Below, piece after piece: positions 1-4,660 of a DNA stretch of 5,517 bases. Under the pieces are notes generated by a model, which had not been told where the DNA came from, ran no database searches, and saw only the letters and a list, made by a program, of their open reading frames with translations. Position 1 is the stretch's first letter, and each line of letters starts with the position of its first letter. The translations under genes were made by a program, and so were the position numbers. This DNA comes from Bacteroidota bacterium (GTDB lineage: Bacteria; Bacteroidota; Bacteroidia; Bacteroidales; VadinHA17), in the NCBI GenBank assembly GCA_023430725.1, contig JAEYZD010000151.1, positions 1 through 5,517 on the forward strand. Reading direction: 5' to 3'.

Positions 1-1108
1 GAGTCATGCTTTCCGTTCCTGAGGGATTTATAATGTACTGAAGATCAGGCTGCAGGAAGATATTTCCATTGATGTGAGCCTTGTATGTCAGCTCAATTAC
101 AGTCTCAGCACCGGTACTTCCGGTGAAACGTCCCGATGTTAATGCAAGCCCTGCAATGTCATTGTTTCTGCCCCTTACAAGACCCCTTATATTGACGCCC
201 AATGAACCTGACAGGTCAATGTAACTGTCAGCCGAGGGTGTGTAGGCGGCCTGCACAAAGAGCCATGTTGCACGGTTTCCTGTTGCCCACAGCTGCTGGT
301 CTGCAATGACATATCCGCCTGGCGTCGGCCGGCATGGCATGTCTGAAAGATCACGATTGAAAATCCTTTCAATGATATGGTTATGCGAAAAGATCCCCAG
401 CCTGTATTCCCCGCTGAGACTTCCTATGGTTGCAGTCTGGCGGTATTCAAGCAATGCGAGCACTCCGTCTCCCCTGTCAAACTTCCAGCGGGTATTGAAA
501 GGGTTGTCTTCAAAAGGGACGGGACGACCGTCAAAAAGAGCTGCAGCGATCGATCCGGACCCGGTTATCTGCCAGACAACAGTCAGTCCCGGCGCTGTCA
601 GGGGAAAGATGGGAGCCGGGAAGTTCCCCGATATCACCGGGTTAATGCCGAATGAGCTGTTGAGGTAGAGCCCGCCGCATTCCGATACGGCAAAACCTGA
701 ATTCAGCTCCTGCAGTCCCGCTTTCAGCACAACAGAACCAAATTGCAGACTGATCCAGAGCTCCATGAGAAATGTGTGATTGCCTGCTTCGATGTTCGAT
801 GAAATCTGGGTATCACCAAATAAGTCTGACGATGGTGTGGCTCCGTGTGTATGAGCAGCCCTGAAGGCAACAGATCCGTTTTTCCATAATCCAGCCTTCT
901 CTGTGCTGAGGGTTGCATTCACCGATGCCATCCCAAGGTAGGCCGTGCCACGTTTAAGCCCGCCACTGACTGACATTGCCATGTCACCAATCCACGAAGC
1001 ACCGGCCTGAACAGGGGATTCCTGCTTTACAGGCACACCGGTGGAGTAGGCCGGGGTACAAATTGCAAGCAAAAGAATCGTCAGTCTGGAAAATTTCAAA
1101 TTCATCAT
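1..1108 (-). CDS. OprB-family carbohydrate-selective outer-membrane porin (3'-truncated by window edge)
   Basis: An open frame of 369 codons without a stop runs from the ATG at 1108 off the left edge. Residues 1-22 form a signal peptide: basic start, hydrophobic LTILLLAICTPA core, likely signal peptidase I cut after AYS. The mature part matches the OprB family from memory. Recognisable stretches are GLWKNGSVAFRAAHTHG (about 65-81), a central block with LQELNSGFAVSECGGLYLN, then NSSFGINPVISGNFPAPIFP and PGLTVVW, then AALFDGRP, and finally LQPDLQYIINPSGTE at about 352-366. That last motif is the penultimate-strand signature, so probably only 15-40 residues lie outside the window. OprB porins are beta-barrels that let sugars diffuse into the periplasm; the substrate cannot be read here. 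A second Met codon follows directly (1105). The gene stands alone, 118 nt after the luxR-type gene, with its own candidate promoter. The family is best known from Proteobacteria, so its presence here is worth noting. Confidence 0.88.
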   Translation of the reverse strand, partial: MMNLKFSRLTILLLAICTPAYSTGVPVKQESPVQAGASWIGDMAMSVSGGLKRGTAYLGMASVNATLSTEKAGLWKNGSVAFRAAHTHGATPSSDLFGDTQISSNIEAGNHTFLMELWISLQFGSVVLKAGLQELNSGFAVSECGGLYLNSSFGINPVISGNFPAPIFPLTAPGLTVVWQITGSGSIAAALFDGRPVPFEDNPFNTRWKFDRGDGVLALLEYRQTATIGSLSGEYRLGIFSHNHIIERIFNRDLSDMPCRPTPGGYVIADQQLWATGNRATWLFVQAAYTPSADSYIDLSGSLGVNIRGLVRGRNNDIAGLALTSGRFTGSTGAETVIELTYKAHINGNIFLQPDLQYIINPSGTESMT

Positions 1109-1131
1109 ATCACATCAGTCTCATGACGGCA

Positions 1132-1161
1132 CAAAAATACCTGGACCACAACTGACGTGAA
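1132..1161 (-). promoter_or_regulatory. Candidate Bacteroidota-type promoter for the porin gene
   Basis: On the minus strand TATTTTTG (1132-1139) fits the Bacteroidota -7 consensus TAnnTTTG exactly. Nineteen nt upstream lies TTC (1159-1161), one mismatch from the -33 TTG. Transcription would begin near 1125, giving a leader of under 20 nt before the ATG at 1108. The match is seen; the function is inferred. Confidence 0.5.
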
Positions 1162-1191
1162 ATCCCCAAAAATTATGAATCAGAGGTTCTG

Positions 1192-1211
1192 CATCATCAG
1201 AATTGATGACG
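1192..1211 (-). terminator. Weak hairpin after the luxR-type gene
   Basis: Fifteen nt after the stop at 1227, the minus-strand RNA can form an 8-bp stem with one G-U pair (CGTCATCA / TGATGATG) around a 4-nt ATTC loop. No T-tract follows, so this is not a classical intrinsic terminator. It could mark a transcript end or be chance. Confidence 0.25.
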
Positions 1212-1226
1212 TCTGAAGAAAAGAAT

Positions 1227-1829
1227 TCAGGGAGTGATACTACCTGGAGTAATGTATTTTTTTACTACGGCATAGATTGTCAGGCCGGAAACAGACCTGA
1301 TCCCAGTTTTAACGGAGAGGTTCTTCCTGTGACTTATTACCGTGTTTGTGCTTATGTGCAGCTCTTCAGCGATCTCCTTTGTTGCCATGCCGGCAGCGAG
1401 CAGCTTAAGCACCTCTATCTCCCTGTCTGTCAAGCCCGCATCAGGCTGGCCACCCTCCTGTTTGCGGCGGACCGTTGTGTTATCCCCGCTGATCGCGGAG
1501 ACGATTTTCTCAACCGGATCGTTTACAGTAATGATATCGTCGAACTGTGAAAGGATGCTGTCATCAAAAAAAGCATACACAAGAGCTATGAGCCTGGTTG
1601 CCGGCGATGCGTTACGCAAGGACTGAATGGACTTAACATTTCCCTGAATCAGAGCGGGATTGATTATGACAGCCTCCGCATCCCGGAGAGTCACAAGTCT
1701 CATGACATCATCGACAGACTCCGAGCGGGTCAGCACCAGTCCCCGGCCGGAATTGGCAGCAACGGCGTAAAGGCCGCGGAACAGCATCACAGAGGGCTCT
1801 GCCACGATAATATTGCGTTCGCTCTTCAC
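1227..1829 (-). CDS. LuxR/NarL-type transcriptional regulator with degenerate (pseudo-)receiver domain
   Basis: A 200-residue DNA-binding protein. Residues 133-193 are a canonical LuxR/GerE-type HTH: LTDREIEVLKLLAAG, then KEIAEELHIS, TNTVISHRKN and KTGIRSVSGLTIYA. Residues 6-115 have the outline of a CheY-like receiver (IIVAEPSVMLFRGL, later AEAVIINPALIQG, later DIITVNDPVEKIVSAI). However, the acidic pair after strand 1 is Ala10-Glu11, the phospho-acceptor position is Asn57, and the conserved Lys of strand 5 is missing. Phosphorylation control is therefore unlikely. The start is GTG at 1829, inside a GTGA overlap with the stop of the hemerythrin gene, so translational coupling is expected. 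It presumably regulates genes in response to its partner, perhaps including its own operon; the targets cannot be read here. No histidine kinase is present in the window. The HTH assignment is near certain; the pseudo-receiver assignment rests on alignment by eye. Confidence 0.9.
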   Translation of the reverse strand: MKSERNIIVAEPSVMLFRGLYAVAANSGRGLVLTRSESVDDVMRLVTLRDAEAVIINPALIQGNVKSIQSLRNASPATRLIALVYAFFDDSILSQFDDIITVNDPVEKIVSAISGDNTTVRRKQEGGQPDAGLTDREIEVLKLLAAGMATKEIAEELHISTNTVISHRKNLSVKTGIRSVSGLTIYAVVKKYITPGSITP

Positions 1830-2548
1830 CGTGATTCCCTTAGTTTGTCTTCCATGCAGGCAACAAGCGGAATAAGAATCTGTTCCTCTATCCTGGAGTG
1901 TATTCTGAGATCATGCTCCAGTTCATGCAGCCTGAAAAGCAGGCTTCTGCGAACCTGCTGACCCTCCCTCAGAGGCAGGTATTCGATCAGCAGATTCCTG
2001 AGATCGTCAAGCTTCTCTTCAATGTCATCATGATGGTCCCTGTACTCCGCCACCGAGTAATCACTTCCGGCCTGAGACTGCGCGGTGCCTGTAATCCGTT
2101 CATGCAGGTTCATGATATAGGGAAAAACCGTATGCTCCTCATAGTCAAAGTGATTTCTCACTTCGGCCAGGTATTCAGTGAAGAACCTCTCTATCATGAG
2201 TATTTCACCGGTCTCGCTGTCACGGTTCATCCGGCTGATAACATCAGTTATGCCCGGGTAAACTTCTTCCGAGTAGAAACGGTGACTGTTCTTCAGGTAC
2301 CTTATGATTGTGTGCGCCTCTGCCCCGGTGAAAAGAATATCCACGACATGCCCGGGATCGCCATACAGTCTGACAAGGGTAAGTAGGAGCTCAGTATCGA
2401 TGCCATATTCTGAAGCCACCTGCTCCAGCGATTTCTCCTGAAGGGGAAGGCCTATTTCCAGATGTTCAAGCAGAAGCAGCAGAAACGGATTCTCAGAGAC
2501 CGCTTCAGACAGTCTTGTCCCCTCTGTTATGTTCAGTTTTCCGGTCAT
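1826..2548 (-). CDS. Hemerythrin-domain di-iron protein, RIC/YtfE-like
   Basis: A 240-residue soluble protein without signal peptide or membrane segment. Residues 8-60 resemble the N-terminal domain of ScdA/YtfE-type proteins, but the Cys-Cys pair usual in that domain is absent (EIGLPLQEKSLEQV stands there). Residues 75-230 form a four-helix hemerythrin-like bundle with a full set of candidate di-iron ligands: His89 (KNSHRFY), His133 and Glu137 (HFDYEEH), His172 or His173 (DHHDD), His217 and Glu221 (HSRIEE). The H-x3-E spacing at both Glu ligands equals that in E. coli YtfE. Family members repair nitrosatively or oxidatively damaged Fe-S centres, handle NO, or sense O2. The overlapping downstream gene for a LuxR-type regulator favours a sensing role here, which is inference. 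The ATG at 2548 follows an A-rich stretch with no clear Shine-Dalgarno. The family assignment is firm; naming it ScdA or YtfE would go too far. Confidence 0.88.
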   Translation of the reverse strand: MTGKLNITEGTRLSEAVSENPFLLLLLEHLEIGLPLQEKSLEQVASEYGIDTELLLTLVRLYGDPGHVVDILFTGAEAHTIIRYLKNSHRFYSEEVYPGITDVISRMNRDSETGEILMIERFFTEYLAEVRNHFDYEEHTVFPYIMNLHERITGTAQSQAGSDYSVAEYRDHHDDIEEKLDDLRNLLIEYLPLREGQQVRRSLLFRLHELEHDLRIHSRIEEQILIPLVACMEDKLRESR

Positions 2549-2667
2549 TGATTTTTTTTGTTCTTATCCGGGGATCCCGGCACATGCTGAACAGTCTGCC
2601 GTAAAACCTCTCCCCGAAGATAACCATTACGGGAGCCATTTGTTTACATCGGACCCACAGTAACAAT
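2549..2667 (-). promoter_or_regulatory. Upstream region of the hemerythrin-luxR operon with dyads
   Basis: This 119-nt gap must hold the operon promoter, since a strong terminator ends just upstream of it. The best -7-like box on the minus strand is TATCTTCG (2615-2622), one mismatch from TAnnTTTG, with no TTG at the expected distance. A perfect 6-bp dyad, CCGTAA (2599-2604) and TTACGG (2627-2632), brackets that box. A second dyad, CCGGG-GAT-CCCGG (2568-2580), lies 20 nt before the start codon. Either could be an operator; the assignment is tentative. Confidence 0.3.
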
Positions 2668-2696
2668 AAAAAAAAGTCCCGCCGGGTGGGCGGGAC
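2668..2696 (-). terminator. Rho-independent terminator of the cold-shock gene
   Basis: On the minus strand a perfect 8-bp GC-rich stem, GTCCCGCC / GGCGGGAC (2676-2696, 5-nt loop), is followed directly by eight T residues (2668-2675). It lies 31 nt past the TAG of the cold-shock gene. This is a textbook intrinsic terminator in that direction; on the plus strand no T-tract follows. Confidence 0.9.
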
Positions 2697-2727
2697 AAAG
2701 GTCATTAAATGTACATTATATTGTTAA

Positions 2728-2919
2728 CTATGCAAGTCTTACATTAACGGCATTTAATCCTTTCTTACCCTCCTGGAGGTCAAATGTTACTTCGTCATTC
2801 TCCTTGATCTTGTCGATCAGGCCAGTTGAATGCACAAAATACTCTTTCGATGAGTTGGCGTCTTTAATGAATCCAAAGCCCTTGGAAACATTGAAAAATT
2901 TAACAATTCCTTTATTCAT
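2728..2919 (-). CDS. CspA-family cold-shock RNA-binding protein
   Basis: A complete 63-residue, single-domain cold-shock protein, slightly shorter than the usual 65-70 residues. Visible family marks are the N-terminal GIVKFFN strand, RNP1 as KGFGFI (residues 13-18), RNP2 as YFVHST (27-32), and the basic EGKKGLNAVNVRL end. Such proteins bind single-stranded RNA or DNA and melt RNA secondary structure in the cytoplasm. The usual Trp in the first strand (KWFN) is Phe here, as in several other Csps. The gene is monocistronic, with its own -7 box 23 nt before the ATG and a strong terminator behind it. The predicted leader is under 20 nt, so the long thermosensing 5' UTR of E. coli cspA is absent. 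Whether the gene is cold-induced cannot be told. Confidence 0.95.
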   Translation of the reverse strand: MNKGIVKFFNVSKGFGFIKDANSSKEYFVHSTGLIDKIKENDEVTFDLQEGKKGLNAVNVRLA

Positions 2920-2942
2920 GAATGATGATTTTTATTTGGGTG

Positions 2943-2950
2943 CAAAGGTA
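2943..2950 (-). promoter_or_regulatory. Bacteroidota -7 box for the cold-shock gene
   Basis: On the minus strand TACCTTTG matches TAnnTTTG exactly, and transcription would start near 2936. No TTG sits at the usual distance upstream; the sequence there is A/T-rich (ATAAATATGTCAAAAA). The start codon is at 2919, so the leader is about 17 nt and A-rich. Confidence 0.65.
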
Positions 2951-2974
2951 AACGAGTTTTTGACATATTTATGA

Positions 2975-3001
2975 TTTCACCCGGAAAAAATCAGGGTAAA
3001 A
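2975..3001 (-). terminator. Possible hairpin terminator after trkH
   Basis: Fifteen nt past the trkH stop, the minus-strand RNA can pair TTTTACCC with GGGTGAAA (8 bp including one G-U) around an 11-nt loop that contains T6. No T-run follows the stem, so it is weak. It would separate trkH from the cold-shock gene, whose -7 box lies just downstream. Confidence 0.3.
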
Positions 3002-3016
3002 AACGAAAGATTTCAG

Positions 3017-4462
3017 TTAATTCTTCCAGAAGGCACGGGTGAACAGGGCGATTATGGTAAAAATCTCGAGACGGCCGATTATCATCAGCATCACCATTGC
3101 CATCTTGGCTACCGGGTTGAAATGTGCAAAGTTGCCCATGTTTCCGGAAGCACCCATGCCAGGCCCTACGCATGAAAGTGCTGTAGCAGAGGCTCCTGCA
3201 GCTTCAATCGCAGGGATGCCTGTGATCGTTATCACCAGCATCCCGCAGATGAATATTACCAGGTAAAGCTGAATAAAGACAGTCATCAAGCTGTTGATAT
3301 TGTCAGGAACAACCTGCCCGTTCAGTTTCACGGGCACAATTGCGTTGGGATGCTGAAGCTTTACCGTGACATTGCGAAGGTTCTTGAGAGTTATCAGATG
3401 ACGGGCCATCTTGATGCCACCGGTTGTGGAACCGGTAGAGCCCCCTGCAAAAATCAGCAGGAATATCAGAACCAGGGCAGTCTGGGGCCATACAGTGTAG
3501 TCTGTGGTGGCAAATCCTGTTGTTGAAATTGTTGATACAACCTGGAAGAATGAGTGCCTGAATGACTCCGCAAAGTTCATCCCTGTGCCTGTATAGAGCA
3601 CCATTGTTACTGAAACCACCGCAGCGGTCGTAAAAAAGACATAAAACCATAGCTCTTCGTTCGACCTTACCCTCGAAAAGTTTCTTTTAAGGATGAAATA
3701 GAACACCACGAAGCTGGCAGCAGAAAGGAACATAAAAATCCCCAGTACGTACTGTATATAAGGTGAGTAACCTGCGATACTCGTGTTCTTTGTTGAGAAT
3801 CCTCCGGTGGCCACCGTCCCGAAGGCATGGCATATGCTGTCAAAGAGATCCATCCCTCCTGCCGTCAGAAGCAGAACAAGCACCAGTGTCAGAAGAAGAT
3901 ATATCATCAGAACTGCTGAGGCAATCGATTTTGTCCTTGGCAAAATTTTCTCCTTGAGGGATGATTCGAGTGAGAAGAGGCTGTACCCGCCCACTTTGAG
4001 TGATGGCAGGATTATAATGACAAGAAGTATGATGCCAATACCTCCAATCCAGTGGGTCAGGCTGCGCCAGAAGAGCACTGATTTGGGAAGACTCTCCACA
4101 TCTGTCAGAATGGAGGCGCCGGTTGTTGTATAACCTGAGACGCTTTCGAAAATCATGTTTGTATAACCGTGCATCACTCCGCTGTATACGAAGGGAAGAG
4201 TACCCGAAAGGACCAGCACTAGCCAACCGAGGGTTACGCTCAGGTAACCTTCCCTTGTTGTTACCTTGTGCTGAAGAGGGCTGTCAGTCATCCGGAAAAG
4301 AAGGGAACCAGGAATGAGTGCCGTGACAAAGGAGAGCAGGAAAGGGCTTACCGGTTCCGAGTAAATCAGAGCAACCGGCAGGCAAAGCAGGAACGAGGCA
4401 GCAGAGATCAGCAGGATAAGCCCAATAATCTTAAATACGGATCTGAAATCAATGGTGTTCAT
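3017..4462 (-). CDS. trkH: Trk-type K+ uptake system membrane subunit TrkH
   Basis: A complete 481-residue integral membrane protein, the usual TrkH length. All four pore repeats of the KtrB/TrkH/HKT superfamily carry their selectivity-filter segment: SGYTTTGAS (109-117), GTVATGGFS (215-223), STISTTGFATT (310-320) and SCVGPGMG (430-437). The family motif GGSTGSTTGGIKMARH (340-355) covers the intramembrane gating region, and IIGRLEIFTI (461-470) near the C-terminus is likewise typical. TrkH forms a dimeric K+ channel or transporter in the inner membrane, gated by the nucleotide-binding ring protein TrkA. No trkA is in the window and neither flanking gene is one, so the partner must be encoded elsewhere. 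The ATG at 4462 is the only plausible start: no in-frame ATG or GTG lies before the upstream TAA. The gene begins 42 nt after the CCA end of a tRNA gene on the same strand, with no promoter visible between. Confidence 0.96.
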   Translation of the reverse strand: MNTIDFRSVFKIIGLILLISAASFLLCLPVALIYSEPVSPFLLSFVTALIPGSLLFRMTDSPLQHKVTTREGYLSVTLGWLVLVLSGTLPFVYSGVMHGYTNMIFESVSGYTTTGASILTDVESLPKSVLFWRSLTHWIGGIGIILLVIIILPSLKVGGYSLFSLESSLKEKILPRTKSIASAVLMIYLLLTLVLVLLLTAGGMDLFDSICHAFGTVATGGFSTKNTSIAGYSPYIQYVLGIFMFLSAASFVVFYFILKRNFSRVRSNEELWFYVFFTTAAVVSVTMVLYTGTGMNFAESFRHSFFQVVSTISTTGFATTDYTVWPQTALVLIFLLIFAGGSTGSTTGGIKMARHLITLKNLRNVTVKLQHPNAIVPVKLNGQVVPDNINSLMTVFIQLYLVIFICGMLVITITGIPAIEAAGASATALSCVGPGMGASGNMGNFAHFNPVAKMAMVMLMIIGRLEIFTIIALFTRAFWKN

Positions 4463-4481
4463 CCCACCTGGTATGTGCAGG

Positions 4482-4502
4482 ACCGGGAGTACTTATCCCG
4501 GT
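4482..4502 (-). other. Hairpin between tRNA-Arg and trkH
   Basis: The stem ACCGGGA / TCCCGGT (7 bp, perfect, 7-nt loop) begins two nt after the encoded CCA of the tRNA and ends 19 nt before the trkH start. No T-tract follows on the minus strand. It could stall or terminate transcription, aid processing of the tRNA 3' end, or protect the 5' end of a processed trkH mRNA. Which one applies is unknown. Confidence 0.5.
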
Positions 4503-4504
4503 TA

Positions 4505-4581
4505 TGGTGATTCCGGAGCGACTCGAACGCTCGACCCACAGCTTAGAAGGCTGTTGCTCTATCCAACTGAGCTACGGAACC
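4505..4581 (-). tRNA. tRNA-Arg, anticodon UCU, with encoded CCA
   Basis: The minus strand folds into a complete cloverleaf: acceptor GGTTCCG / CGGAATC with one G-U pair, D stem GCTC / GAGC, anticodon stem ACAGC / GCTGT with loop CTTCTAA, variable loop GGGTC, T stem GAGCG / CGCTC with loop TTCGAGT. The anticodon is TCT, reading AGA (and AGG) Arg codons. The discriminator base is A (4508) and CCA is encoded at 4505-4507, so the body is 4508-4581. The gene has its own promoter and trkH follows closely on the same strand. No identity-fragment copy or integrase gene suggests its use as an integration site. Confidence 0.97.
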
Positions 4582-4605
4582 ATGCCTCGGTTCAAAAAAC
4601 CGCGG

Positions 4606-4635
4606 CAAATATAAACAGATTTTTCCGTTTGACAA
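4606..4635 (-). promoter_or_regulatory. Promoter of tRNA-Arg (possibly also of trkH)
   Basis: On the minus strand TTG (4633-4635), a 19-nt spacer and TATATTTG (4606-4613) match the Bacteroidota consensus of TTG and TAnnTTTG completely. Transcription would begin near 4599, about 18 nt before the tRNA. An imperfect dyad (CCTCGGTT / AACCGCGG, 4585-4605) overlaps the start region. Confidence 0.75.
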
Positions 4636-4644
4636 CAGTGATTC

Positions 4645-4660
4645 TCACCCGGCCCGGTGA
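4645..4660 (-). other. Short dyad directly after the hydratase stop codon
   Basis: TCACC / GGTGA (5 bp, 6-nt GC-rich loop) follows the TGA at 4661-4663 with no gap. No T-tract follows, so termination here is doubtful and readthrough into the tRNA gene is possible. It lies just upstream of the tRNA promoter's -33 element. Confidence 0.3.

Noticed and set aside
306..668. Plus-strand frame of 120 codons
   Set aside because: It lies wholly opposite the OprB porin frame, which has clear family motifs and a signal peptide.
1194..1209. TCATCA-GAAT-TGATGA dyad as an operator of the porin gene
   Set aside because: It lies more than 30 nt upstream of the -33 position and close behind the luxR-type stop, so a transcript-end hairpin is equally likely; the arms are too short to decide.
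1898..2386. Plus-strand frame of 162 codons
   Set aside because: It is opposite the hemerythrin gene; the minus-strand product has all expected metal ligands, so this frame is a shadow.
2505..2705. Minus-strand frame of 66 codons between the cold-shock and hemerythrin genes
   Set aside because: It begins inside the cold-shock terminator hairpin region, runs through the T-tract and into the hemerythrin gene in another frame, and has no recognisable domain.
4505..4581. tRNA-Arg as an attachment site for an integrated element
   Set aside because: No integrase, no repeated tRNA 3' end and no foreign-looking genes are seen; the flanking genes are housekeeping.
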